The notes under the pieces: model-generated
The model's input: the letters and a program-made list of their open reading frames with translations, nothing else
Told to the model about the DNA's origin: nothing
The model's database searches: none
Translations under genes and position numbers: made by a program
Part shown: positions 1 through 8,500 of the stretch, piece after piece
Position numbering within the stretch: the first letter of the stretch is position 1
Layout: each line of letters starts with the position of its first letter
Source: an uncultured Collinsella sp.
GTDB lineage: Bacteria > Actinomycetota > Coriobacteriia > Coriobacteriales > Coriobacteriaceae
Direction: 5' to 3'
Assembly (NCBI GenBank): GCA_900543515.1
Contig: UQRW01000031.1
Span: forward strand, 1-24,899
DNA: 24,899 bases

Positions 1-48
1 TCCCTGACACGGAAGAGGTCAGAAGTTCAAATCTTCTAACGCCCACCA
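1..48 (+). tRNA. tRNA-Val (anticodon GAC), 3' part
   Basis: The window opens inside a tRNA at about tRNA position 29. The T stem (21-25 with 33-37) encloses the loop TTCAAAT. Bases 16-20 form a five-base variable loop. Bases 11-13 pair with 1-3 as the visible part of the anticodon stem. T33 is base 5 and the anticodon GAC is bases 6-8, which reads valine codons GUC/GUU. The acceptor strand AACGCCC is followed by discriminator A and an encoded CCA at 46-48. The 5' part, expected to begin GGGCGTT, lies outside the window. Confidence 0.92.
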
Positions 49-56
49 AATGTTCA

Positions 57-92
57 CAGCTCAGAGGCTATGTCTCTGGGCTGTTTTGTTTT
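57..92 (+). terminator. Rho-independent terminator of the tRNA gene
   Basis: CAGCTCAGAG (57-66) pairs with CTCTGGGCTG (74-83) through ten base pairs with one G-T wobble and a seven-base loop. TTTTGTTTT follows at 84-92. It lies eight bases after the encoded CCA, as expected for the end of a tRNA transcript. Confidence 0.85.
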
Positions 93-450
93 ATGTCGCC
101 AAATCCGCTGGCAGCTCCAACCATCATCGCAACGTAGCATCAATTCACCTGACGAATGGCTGCCAAATAAATTCAATACCCCAACATCAACAATAGCCAG
201 GCACAAAACTGCGCCGCAAACTGCTCCAACCGCTCAAACAACCACCCTGCCCATGCACAAAACCGCGTCAGCAACCCAAGTGCCTATCCCGGCTGACTCC
301 GCAGTCAATCAAAACCGCCCCAATAGCCACCGAGGCCGAGACCAACGCGTCTCGAACCCATCCGAACCGCAACTTCTCAGCAAAACGCCGCGATGTCTGC
401 GCTCTGCGGTATCCTTGAGCCACTTGCACCTGCAGCACCAAGGAGCCGCC
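93..450. other. Non-coding spacer between tRNA-Val and the DUF5710 gene
   Basis: About 360 bases with no convincing gene. The plus-strand frame of the DUF5710 gene stays open back to position 70, but that extension begins inside the tRNA terminator, encodes low-complexity sequence and has no ribosome binding site. The stretch is visibly richer in A and T than the genes around it. No clear promoter, hairpin or repeat was found apart from the ribosome binding site at its end. Confidence 0.6.
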
Positions 451-1137
451 ATGCGCACCGAGCTCGATGTTCCCTTTTCGCACAAAGAAGAAGCCAAGGC
501 GCTGGGCGCCAAATGGGACCGAACCAAGAAGATCTGGTATGTACCTAGCGGCGTCAACCCCGAACCCTTTGCCGAGTGGCTGCCCGGTGTTGACCGATCC
601 GACCTCTCGGCGCCATATATATATCTAGTACTGGGCAAGCGCGAGTGCTGGAAGTGTCACAAAGAGACCTCGGTCGCGGCCTTCGGCATTCCCTATCGAA
701 CCGATAACGACGAGAGCATCGCCATCGCGCACGCGCCCAACAAAGCCGGGCACATTGCCATCGACACGGCCAACGCCAACGCACTCGCCATCGTGCCCGC
801 TCTTGGCTGCGCACCGGGCGAGATCCGCGACTACCTTCATAAGCGCTGCGGCTACAAGCCCGTGGGCGCGCGAGCCTCCAAAGCCCCGTCACTCGGCAAC
901 ACGTGCACCAGTTGCGATGCGCTGCAAGGCAGCCGCTATCTGTTCGAGGAGCCCTCATCCCCGTTTGCCCTCACTGCCATCAACAAGCTGCCGGCACTGG
1001 AGTTTGTGCGCGTCGAAGTTGCCGGCGTCTTTGGCGTCCCGGCCGCGCGTACCGACTTTGACCAGGCGCTCTTTACCTGGGCACGCGACCATCACGCCGA
1101 GTTCCACAAGCAGCTCGGTGAGGGGATTTATTTGTAG
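451..1137 (+). CDS. DUF5710 domain protein with two CxxC pairs
   Basis: A 228-residue protein. Residues 1-45 match the DUF5710 pattern: LDVPFSHKEEAKALGAKWD, then W-Y-V-P and an acidic WLP end. This small domain is found in proteins linked to DNA transactions and mobile DNA; its biochemical role is not settled. Two cysteine pairs, CWKC (66-69) and CTSC (152-155), could bind one zinc. The ATG at 451 was chosen because AAGGAG lies at 440-445 and the DUF5710 domain begins at once; upstream in-frame sequence is not protein-like. The stop is 13 bases from the stop of the convergent zinc-ribbon gene. It may act on nucleic acid as part of the accessory block beside the tRNA; that role is inferred. 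Confidence 0.75.
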   Translation: MRTELDVPFSHKEEAKALGAKWDRTKKIWYVPSGVNPEPFAEWLPGVDRSDLSAPYIYLVLGKRECWKCHKETSVAAFGIPYRTDNDESIAIAHAPNKAGHIAIDTANANALAIVPALGCAPGEIRDYLHKRCGYKPVGARASKAPSLGNTCTSCDALQGSRYLFEEPSSPFALTAINKLPALEFVRVEVAGVFGVPAARTDFDQALFTWARDHHAEFHKQLGEGIYL

Positions 1138-1150
1138 AGGCAAAAGACAC

Positions 1151-1459
1151 TCACAGCCAACTCCTCCGCATCACCTGTCCCTCGTCGCCGGCGTCGTACA
1201 CGATATCGAGGCCACAAACAGGGCATTTCTCCGGATACACCGGCATATGAACGCCTGTCCGTTTTCTCACTTCGTCGCTGAGTCTGTCGCGTGCATCGAT
1301 GAACCGAATGTCGAGACACGGTATTTGCGAGCCGCAGCAAGGGCAGGCGACGACAAACGACCCGCAATCAACTTCTACGCCCGGAAACATATTGTTGTCG
1401 ATAAGGGCACACGGCAGTTTTCCGTACTTCCCCATCGCAATATCGCCTCGCCAGCTCAT
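1151..1459 (-). CDS. Small zinc-ribbon protein, unknown function
   Basis: A 102-residue protein that I cannot name. It has two CPxCG knuckles, C39-P-C-C42-G and C79-P-V-C82-G, the usual signature of a zinc ribbon, plus further cysteines at 41 and 48. No membrane segment is visible. The ATG at 1459 is preceded by AGAAGGGG about five bases upstream; a second in-frame ATG at codon 9 has no such site. It converges with the DUF5710 gene and lies 121 bases downstream of the HNH gene on the same strand, so the two may share a transcript. A nucleic-acid or protein-binding adaptor is plausible but unproven. Confidence 0.65.
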   Translation of the reverse strand: MSWRGDIAMGKYGKLPCALIDNNMFPGVEVDCGSFVVACPCCGSQIPCLDIRFIDARDRLSDEVRKRTGVHMPVYPEKCPVCGLDIVYDAGDEGQVMRRSWL

Positions 1460-1580
1460 ACATGCCCCTTCTCGCTATACAAATCAGGAAGAGCATGCAC
1501 CGGCGGGCGGGCGCGAGATTGCATCGCCACGCGATCCGATCAAACAACACGATCGTCAAAGAATGCCAAAGCCAAATACG

Positions 1581-2663
1581 CTAATACGGCAGAAGCCCCG
1601 CCTTTTCACGCTTCTTTTCCGAGCGATCGAACTCAATGCGATGGGCCTCAAGAAACACCGTATCGGGTCGCCACTGACGCTCATTCGGCTGCCTTAGCGT
1701 CGCACCCGCAAAGGAAGCGTAGTCGGTCTTATCCAGCAGGTACGATCCGCACAGCCGATATTCGCCGCAAACAGGCTCAAACGAAATCAGGTGAGCATCA
1801 AATAGGGAATGAAGATCGCGCCGAAGCAGAATGCCGTTGCTGGCAACCTGCGATTTGGGTCCCGAGTAATTCTCGATATGTGCAGCCTCCAGAGCTTCGC
1901 TGACGCCGCAGTCCGACACCGCGCAACGGCCATCATAGGCGGCAACGAGCTGCTTGCGGAACCATTGCTGCCCCAATCGCTCGCGCCTTAACGCATAGCG
2001 GACCTTTTCGTCGTCGGTCGTACCCTGTCCGGCAAACTCAATATCGACGGGCATGTGCTTCAGATAGCTCATGTCGGGCGCAAAACGGGGGTCCGGTCCG
2101 CCTTTATGAACAGGACCGTGCAGAACAAACCATCCGTTTTCGGGCTCGAACCGTTCAACAAACGCAAGGCCGAGCACCTTGTAGCCCACCTCGGTTGCAA
2201 ATATGACTCCGACTGGAACGCCACATTCCATGCAGTTGAGCATTTTACGGTTGTAATTCTGGTCTCGAAAACCAACGGTACCCGGCGCTTGAACCGAGTA
2301 CTTAATGACCCACGTACCATCGTCCAAATAGAGCGGAGGCACATCGGTGTAGAAGCTCTTTTTAGAGTTATGGACCGAAAGCGCAAAGATCTTATTGGGA
2401 TCTTGCTTCACCCGATCCTGGCCCGCCCAGAAGATCCCTGAATCCCGCGTTACGGGAAAGAAGTCTGAGCCAATTCTCAAACGATACTGATACTGAGGGC
2501 TATCTTCCTTGGTGTGGTGCGGAAGGCTGGTCCAAACGCCGCCGCGCTGTTCCTCACCCAGAAACCACTCCCATGCCTCAACGTATTCGGAAGGCACGAG
2601 ACTGCAGGCGCGGTCATAGCTTGGTCCATCCATCAACGGAACAGCAAGGTCAATGTCGTTCAT
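1581..2663 (-). CDS. HNH endonuclease with an extra N-terminal domain
   Basis: A 360-residue protein. The C-terminal part (about 235-305) fits the HNH_2 family: C247-AVSD-C252, then AAHI (His262), NGILL (Asn276) and DLH (His285) before FDAH. This is the beta-beta-alpha metal nuclease fold of McrA-like restriction enzymes. Residues about 60-180, rich in beta-forming sequence around the GIFWAGQDR and DDGTWVIKYSV segments, resemble the PUA/SRA-like recognition domains that precede HNH in modification-dependent nucleases; that is an impression, not a demonstrated match. ATG 2663 was taken as the start because TAGGTG lies seven bases upstream; a GTG three codons earlier is possible. It sits in the accessory block near tRNA-Val, consistent with a defence role, which is inferred. 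Confidence 0.75.
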   Translation of the reverse strand: MNDIDLAVPLMDGPSYDRACSLVPSEYVEAWEWFLGEEQRGGVWTSLPHHTKEDSPQYQYRLRIGSDFFPVTRDSGIFWAGQDRVKQDPNKIFALSVHNSKKSFYTDVPPLYLDDGTWVIKYSVQAPGTVGFRDQNYNRKMLNCMECGVPVGVIFATEVGYKVLGLAFVERFEPENGWFVLHGPVHKGGPDPRFAPDMSYLKHMPVDIEFAGQGTTDDEKVRYALRRERLGQQWFRKQLVAAYDGRCAVSDCGVSEALEAAHIENYSGPKSQVASNGILLRRDLHSLFDAHLISFEPVCGEYRLCGSYLLDKTDYASFAGATLRQPNERQWRPDTVFLEAHRIEFDRSEKKREKAGLLPY

Positions 2664-2815
2664 CGCCAGCACCTACAACCATACGAACGCGAGTCATGCC
2701 CCTCAATAATATGGCCGAGAGTCAATTATTACGAGATCTCATTCCGCGATCGGCACATCGTTGATGCTCTCGGTTTGCCGCTGGCGCGTTTGTACCCCGC
2801 TGCCCCACTTCCCTG

Positions 2816-2821
2816 TATACT
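2816..2821 (+). promoter_or_regulatory. Putative -10 box before the 163-residue gene
   Basis: TATACT lies 58 bases before the ATG. The best -35 match, TTGTAC at 2790-2795, gives a 20-base spacer, longer than usual, so this is a weak call. Confidence 0.35.
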
Positions 2822-2878
2822 GATGTAGCACGTGTTTCATCCGGGCTTGTTGGGCCGGATTGTTCATGGGAGGGTCTT

Positions 2879-3370
2879 ATGGCTGCTTCGAATCCGCCTA
2901 AGGGGAGCGTTTCTTCTTCGTCCATCAAGCCGGTTACGCGCAAGGCCGTGCGTTGCCAGCGCGAGGTCGCTTGGCTTGTCACGCAGGCGGCGGGCAGGCT
3001 CGTGGCGACCACTCAGGACGTCAACGCGCCTACGCCGAGCTTTGTGCTGGCAGCGGCGCTGGATTTTGTGCGCCAATTGGAGCTTGCCGCACAGGATGCC
3101 AGCGGCCACCTCGACTACCAGAATGTTATGGCGCCCGACCTGCAAACGTTCTGCCACATGGCCAAGTTGCCCGCCGCGCCCAATGCGCTTTCGGACGCAG
3201 GCTACATGTTTACGCTTTCGGGCGCGGACCTTATCCGCGACATCTATACATACTGCAGCGAGCTCGCCGAGCGCCATGTCTTTGACGCGGCTGAAGTCAA
3301 ACCGGGATATGTCATCAAGCTGGTTCTTAGGCTGTTCTTGATGGACGGGTTCGCGGCCATGCCGGCGTAA
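2879..3370 (+). CDS. Conserved-looking hypothetical protein, 163 residues
   Basis: I do not recognise this protein. It is soluble and mainly alpha-helical in appearance. A Ser/Lys-rich N-terminus (1-25) is followed by a folded part from about residue 28 to 160, with three Cys residues and no zinc knuckle or known catalytic motif. Codon use resembles its neighbours, which supports a real gene. The start at 2879 has GGGAGGG about four bases upstream. It is divergent from the HNH gene and converges with the AlbA-type regulator. A role in the accessory block cannot be assigned. Confidence 0.6.
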   Translation: MAASNPPKGSVSSSSIKPVTRKAVRCQREVAWLVTQAAGRLVATTQDVNAPTPSFVLAAALDFVRQLELAAQDASGHLDYQNVMAPDLQTFCHMAKLPAAPNALSDAGYMFTLSGADLIRDIYTYCSELAERHVFDAAEVKPGYVIKLVLRLFLMDGFAAMPA

Positions 3371-3425
3371 GCCGAGTCTTTAGCATCACCGTCAACTGGG
3401 CAACAACCGCTTAACCTTAGTGGGC

Positions 3426-3447
3426 GCCAATCGAGGGTCGATTATTG
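3426..3447. other. Small hairpin between convergent genes
   Basis: CCAATCGA pairs with TCGATTATTGG, with a small bulge, in the 100-base gap between the stop at 3370 and the stop at 3471. There is no T-tract on either strand, so a terminator role is uncertain. Confidence 0.3.
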
Positions 3448-3470
3448 GGTCGCCTCGTCCGCTAACGCAT

Positions 3471-4937
3471 TTATTCCACGCGCTCCAACAGTCGATACTT
3501 GCGGTTGCGGCTCGTCGCCGGCGCCGTGGGCTCAAGCTCGCCTTGAGCAATGAGCGCGTTGACGCGCGACCTAACCTGGGAAATTGTGAGCCCCGTGCGC
3601 TCTGCCAGCTCACGCGTCCCCAGCTCGCCGTAATGTTTGAGTGCCGTCACAATTAAGCCCCCGCCATGATCGACCGGCTCGATCTTTGAACGGTAAAGTA
3701 CGACCTTGAACCGATCGAACCCCGGGCAGAACAGGGGCTCGGCGAGACCATGCGCGCGCATGGCATCGATCATCATCGGGATGCCTGAGCCATTGCCCTC
3801 AGCCGGCGAACCTGCACCATCCGGCAGCGGAACAATCGACATCAGTTTCACAAGCGTCGCATTGCGACATCGGGAGCTGCCGTCAAACAGGTTCTCGCGA
3901 GTCTTTCCTCCGTATAGGCCGCCGGGGTTCGTCACTTCGATACGGTCATCAAAGACGTCAACAGCGATCGACTGCCCACAGAACCGGTCTCCGTATTCTC
4001 GGTGGATTACGGCGTTGGCAATTGCCTCGCGCAGGACCTCCTCGGGAATCTCCAGCGAGTCGACACGCGAGACGCCTTTAATCATCGAGGTTCGTCGCAA
4101 ATTCTTGGCGATTGCCGCGACGGCATCCGAGATCATTTCGCCCAACGTTCCCTCGCAGATCGTACGGTCCATGAACCTCAACGACCCCGCCGCGCCCTTC
4201 TGCGTTCCGGCATAGACCGCCACATCGATAAAGAGCTTGGGATAGAACTGCTGGGGATAGGCACCCGCGGCCAGGAGTCCGGCCTTAGTGACATTGCCCT
4301 GGGAGTCGAGGAAATTCAGGCGCTCCAGCTTCGTTTTCTTGTCCGGCGCGCCGCGCATCGCACGAGGTGTCAGTGAGAAAGCACGCTCTATCGTGCGGTC
4401 GACCAGGGCCTCGTCAAAATCGCCTGCGACCGCGCCGGGCACTGCATCGCGATCACTGGGGCTCGTCCGCTCATACGATGACAAGGACAGGACCTCGGTC
4501 GACGAGAGCGGAACATCTTTATCATCGATGCGTTTGTAGCTGCCGCCTTGAGCGCCCCGCTCTATGACATAACAAGGCTTGCTCGACGGGTCGAGCTCCT
4601 CAATCGTGATGACCAGAACCACGGTGCCCTGGAGCTCCACGCGTTCAATGGTGTATTTGGGCGGATTGGCCAGTTTTCCGCGCCCGCCGGCATCACCCAT
4701 GCCCGCTACGAATTGGTTGAGCACCTTCTCGGTCTCAAAGTTCTCAACCGGGACAAAGCCCGCGCGCTCGCTCACGCCGAGCACGATAATTCCGCCAGCG
4801 GTATTCGCGAATGCGCTAACCGTTTCCCATACGTCGCGGGAAAGCGTCGTGGCACTCTCCTTGACCTCGACGTTAAGATCGTCCGAGCCCATGCGCCTTA
4901 AAGACTCGAGCAGACCGGTCAGCTCGTTTTCGTTCAT
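3471..4937 (-). CDS. AlbA_2/ATP-binding transcriptional regulator
   Basis: A 488-residue protein of the family often labelled putative transcriptional regulator with an AlbA_2 (Schlafen-like) domain. Residues about 15-140 carry the AlbA_2 signature: EVKES near 24-28 and SAFANTAGGIIVLGV near 41-55. Residues about 300-400 hold an HATPase_c_4-like segment with EAIANAVIHREY (304-315), DRIEVTNPGGL (331-341) and GSG at 383-385. Residues about 425-486 form a winged helix-turn-helix (LGTRELAERTGLTISQVRSRV). Such proteins are thought to bind nucleic acid, and some sit in defence islands. ATG 4937 was chosen because AAAGGA lies about eight bases upstream; the GTG two codons earlier is too close to it. 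The leader holds a long hairpin and repeats that could be its own operator. Confidence 0.8.
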   Translation of the reverse strand: MNENELTGLLESLRRMGSDDLNVEVKESATTLSRDVWETVSAFANTAGGIIVLGVSERAGFVPVENFETEKVLNQFVAGMGDAGGRGKLANPPKYTIERVELQGTVVLVITIEELDPSSKPCYVIERGAQGGSYKRIDDKDVPLSSTEVLSLSSYERTSPSDRDAVPGAVAGDFDEALVDRTIERAFSLTPRAMRGAPDKKTKLERLNFLDSQGNVTKAGLLAAGAYPQQFYPKLFIDVAVYAGTQKGAAGSLRFMDRTICEGTLGEMISDAVAAIAKNLRRTSMIKGVSRVDSLEIPEEVLREAIANAVIHREYGDRFCGQSIAVDVFDDRIEVTNPGGLYGGKTRENLFDGSSRCRNATLVKLMSIVPLPDGAGSPAEGNGSGIPMMIDAMRAHGLAEPLFCPGFDRFKVVLYRSKIEPVDHGGGLIVTALKHYGELGTRELAERTGLTISQVRSRVNALIAQGELEPTAPATSRNRKYRLLERVE

Positions 4938-5014
4938 CTGCACGTCCTTTCGCTCGGTCCTGCGGAGAATGCCGCGGATAGATTTCCCTCGTCTCTCAGT
5001 TATCTCTCGAAATT

Positions 5015-5070
5015 ATCTCTCATCTATCTCTCTATCTCTCGGCTTAGAGATAGAGAGATAGATGAGAGAT
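5015..5070. repeat. 25-bp perfect inverted repeat in the regulator leader
   Basis: The arm at 5015-5039 is the exact reverse complement of 5046-5070, with a six-base loop (CGGCTT). The arms are built from CT/GA-rich units such as ATCTCTC. The element lies between the putative promoter and the start codon of the minus-strand regulator gene, so it would form a long, GA-rich hairpin in that mRNA leader. Confidence 0.9.
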
Positions 5071-5092
5071 GGAATGTCTACCATTTGCTTCA

Positions 5093-5120
5093 TTTATACA
5101 TATTTTTGCTGGTAGAACAA
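5093..5120 (-). promoter_or_regulatory. Putative promoter of the AlbA-type regulator gene
   Basis: On the minus strand TTGTTC (complement of 5115-5120) is separated by 16 bases from TATAAA (complement of 5093-5098). Just upstream, TGGTATTG (5122-5129) and CAATACCA (5133-5140) form a perfect eight-base inverted repeat with a three-base loop that could be an operator. Transcription from here would give a leader of about 150 bases containing the 25-bp hairpin. Confidence 0.5.
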
Positions 5121-5246
5121 TTGGTATTGAGACAATACCATGATTGCCTGTCTCTTTGCTGCTCAGTTATCTCTCATATTTTTCTCTCATCTTCCTGTCA
5201 TCTCTCATATTAGAGACGAATGAGGGACGAGAGATACGCGAGTGAT

Positions 5247-5430
5247 GGACGAGCGAGGATTTTCGGACGGTCGGATATCGAGAGTGGATATTTGGACGGT
5301 TTTTGGGGCTTTTGCGGCAAATTCCGTCCAAATATCCACTCTCGTTCGATAGGTATCCGGAAATCCTCGCTCGTCCGTCCGAATATCCACTCTCGTTTGG
5401 CGAGTGTCCAATTTTCCACGCTCGTGCGGC
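5247..5430. repeat. Cluster of palindromic repeats upstream of the M16 peptidase
   Basis: A 21-base arm at 5279-5299 is the exact reverse complement of 5324-5344. Outer arms 5247-5267 and 5356-5376 also pair with one mismatch, leaving an unpaired internal part of about 11 bases, so the whole forms a large hairpin. The arm motif AATATCCACTCTCGTT recurs in direct orientation near 5382-5397, and a degenerate copy lies near 5406-5427. The units are not evenly spaced and the intervening sequence is itself repetitive, so this is not a CRISPR array. Confidence 0.8.
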
Positions 5431-5502
5431 GGGCACGCGAGCCCTTCGCCCAATCCGCTGGCATCGTCTCCAGTTCGCCGCAGGGTCGCGGCCCCATATG
5501 GG

Positions 5503-5508
5503 TATACT
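5503..5508 (+). promoter_or_regulatory. Putative -10 box of the M16 peptidase gene
   Basis: TATACT lies 53 bases before the ATG, just after the palindromic repeat cluster. No convincing -35 box lies at the usual distance. Confidence 0.35.
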
Positions 5509-5560
5509 CTCGAGGATTCGACTCGATTCGCCCCCGCTGGGGCGTCAAAGGAGACTGCAT

Positions 5561-8500
5561 ATGCCCACCACCTCAACCGACCCGCGCGCCGCAGCCGCTG
5601 CACTGCTGGTGCCCGGCACTACCTGCCACGGCTTTGCCGTCGAGCGCCGCGAGACCGTGCCCGAGCTCGACTCGGACGCTTACGTGCTGCGACACACTGC
5701 CTCGGGCGCTCGTCTGCTGTACCTGGCGTGCGACGACGAAAACAAGGCCTTTGCCATTGGCTTTAAGACGCCGCCGGCCGATTCCACCGGCGTGTTCCAT
5801 ATTCTTGAGCACTCGGTGCTGTGCGGATCGGCCAAGTTTCCCGTCAAGGAGCCGTTTGTCGACCTGATCAAGAGCTCCATGCAGACGTTCCTCAACGCCA
5901 TGACCTACCCCGACAAGACCATCTACCCCGTTGCCACCACCAACGAGCAGGATCTGTACAACCTGATGGACGTGTACCTGGACGCGGTGTTCAACCCGGC
6001 CATCTATACCAAGCCCACCATTTTTGAGCAGGAGGGCTGGCACTACGAACTGGACCTGCCGGAGGGCGACGGCGACAGCAGCGCCGCGAGCCTGCACGAG
6101 GGCACGCTGCGTTATAACGGCGTGGTGTTCAACGAGATGAAGGGCGCGCTGTCCGATCCCATGAGCGTGCTGGACGATGCCGTCAACGCCGCGCTCTATC
6201 CCGACACCGCCTATGCGCACGAGAGCGGCGGCGACCCGCGCGCGATTCCCGCGCTCACCTACGAGCAGTTCCTGGACACGCACGCGCGACACTACAATCC
6301 CTCCAACTCCTACATCACGCTCTACGGCGACCTGGACGTGGACCGCGCACTGGCCTTTTTGGACGAGCGCTATCTGTCGCAGCCGAGTGCCGCGAGCCGC
6401 CGCATGGACGCTGCCGTTGCCGCCGGCGAGGACCCGTCCACGCTGGCGCCCAATCCGTTGGACGCGCAGGCGCCCGTGACCTGCGAGTACAAGCGCATCG
6501 AGATGGCCACCACACCCGAGAACGCCCTGGTGGGCCTGGGCCTTGTGCTGGGCAGCGCGCTCGACCGCAAGCGCACGATCGCGGCGGATATCCTGTTCGA
6601 GGCGCTGCTGGGCTCCAACGAAGCGCCGGTTAAGAAGGCCATTCTGGCCGCCGGCCTGGGCGGCAACGTGGTGAGCTACACCGCGGCCGAGAGCCTGCAG
6701 CCCTACGAGCTCATCATGCTGCAAAACGCACAGCCCGGTGTGGCGCGCGAGCTGCGTCGCGTGTTCCAGGACGCCTGCCGCGACCTGTGCGAGCACGGAG
6801 TTCCGCGCGAGCGTCTGGAAGCCATCATCAGCAGCAACGAGTACGACCTGCGCCAGCGTGACTATGGCATCGCCGACGGCGTGGCCATTGCGTGCGACGC
6901 GCTGAGCACCTGGCTCTACGATGACGACGCCGCGACGCTGGCGCTCAAGTACGGCCCGGTGTACGAGGAGCTGCGTAGCGAGCTGGACGGCAGCTATTTT
7001 GAGGACCTGCTGCGCGAGCTGGTGCTGGAAAACGACCACATGGCACTGGTCGAGCTGGTGCCGGTGGACGCCGCCGAGGGTTCGGAGGGTGCCGAGGCCG
7101 CCGAGCTGGCAGCCAAGCGCGATGCCATGACCGATGCCGAGCTGACCGACGTGGTCGAGCGCACGGCCGCGCTGCGTGCCGCGCAGGAGGCGGAAGACAC
7201 ACCCGAGGCCAAGGCCACGCTGCCGCGCCTGCGCGTGTCCGACATTGGCGAGGCGCGCCCCGAGCCGCCACTGATCGTGGACACGACCGTGCCCATCCCC
7301 TGCCTGCGCCACGGCATCCCCACCAACCGTCTGGCCTACGCCATGCAGTATTTCGACCTGAACTGCGTCGCGTTTGAGGACCTGCCCTATGTGACACTGC
7401 TCTGCCGCCTGCTTAAGCAGCTGCCCACGCGCGAGCACTCGGCCGAGGAACTCGACAACTTGCTCGCTGGCAAGCTCGGCTTTTTGAGCTTTACGACCGA
7501 GGTCATGACGCAGCCCGAAGTGGACGGCGTGCGCCCCTACCTGCTGGTGAGCGCCGGCGCCCTGTCCGAGAAGATCGATGCGCTGGCGAGTCTGCCGCGC
7601 GAGGTATGGTCGAGCACGCTTTTGGCAGATGCCGACGCCGACCGCGTGCGCGACGTGCTCACACAGATTCGCATTGGGCTTGAGCAGGGCTTTATCAACA
7701 ACGGCCACTCGGCGGCGCTCGGTCGCGCGATGAGCTACAGCTCGCCTTCGGCCGTGGTGCGCGAGCAGCTTTCGGGCGTGGACTTCTATCTGTTCCTGCG
7801 CGACCTGCTCGACCACTTTGACGAGCGCGTGAACGGGTTGCGTACCAAGCTTGCCGAGCTGGCAGGCCGCATCTTTGTGGCCGATGGCTGCCTGGCGAGC
7901 TTTACCGGCAGCGACGAGGACTTTAACGCATACTGGGCCGCCGCGGGCGACCTGGAGCTGGGCGCTGGCGACGGCGCCGATGCCGGCCGCAACGCGCTCG
8001 TGGTGCCGACGCCGTGCGACCGCCACGAGGCCTTTGTCATCCCCAGCGACATCTGTTTTGCGGCAAGCGCGTGCGACCCGCGTCGCTTGGGCATCGACGT
8101 GACGGGCGCCTGGGCGGTTGCCGCCAACGCGCTCTCCTACGACTATCTGTGGAACGAGATCCGCGTTAAGGGCGGCGCGTACGGCTGCGGATTCCGCGCG
8201 GCCGGCGAGCGTCAGGCGGCGTTCTACACCTACCGCGACCCGGCAATCGACCCCTCGATTGAGCGCGTGGCGCGCGCGGGCGAATGGCTCGGCAGCTTTG
8301 ATCCCGACGAGGCCGCCTTTGAGGGCTTTATCGTGAGCTGCGTGAGCGGCATGGACGCGCCGGTGAAGCCGTACGCGCTCACCAAGCGCCGCAACACGAC
8401 CTACCTGGCCGGGCTCGATCCGCATGCGCGCGAGGAGCGCCGCGCCCAGATGCTCGCCGCCACGCCCGGTGAGCTTCGCTCGCTCGGCGCCGACGTAACG

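Larger units (their letters stand above)
4995..5175. repeat. Direct repeat CTCAGTTATCTCTC, two copies
   Basis: The 14-mer CTCAGTTATCTCTC occurs at 4995-5008 and again at 5162-5175, bracketing the hairpin and the putative promoter. The shorter unit ATCTCTC recurs at least six times between 5000 and 5215. Such spaced repeats suggest binding sites for a regulator, perhaps the product of the adjacent gene. Confidence 0.7.
4938..5560. other. Repeat-rich intergenic region between the regulator and peptidase genes
   Basis: This 620-base spacer separates two divergent genes. The left half (4938-5220) is AT-rich, with CT-rich repeats and a long hairpin. The right half (5247-5430) is a GC-richer set of palindromic units. 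Open frames crossing the right half on both strands simply translate the repeats (for example RPNIHSR read more than once) and are not considered genes. Putative promoters for both flanking genes are listed separately. Confidence 0.7.

Noticed and set aside
70..450. N-terminal extension of the DUF5710 frame back to position 70
   Set aside because: It begins within the tRNA terminator, encodes low-complexity sequence and lacks a ribosome binding site; ATG 451 has an AAGGAG and starts the domain directly.
5247..5430. Possible CRISPR array
   Set aside because: Units are in both orientations, spacing is irregular and intervening sequence is itself repeated; no cas genes are present.
5573..8425. 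950-codon open frame on the minus strand opposite the peptidase gene
   Set aside because: Mirror of GC-rich codons of the M16 gene; the product is repetitive His/Val/Gly/Arg sequence with no domain, while the plus strand shows a full peptidase with active-site residues.
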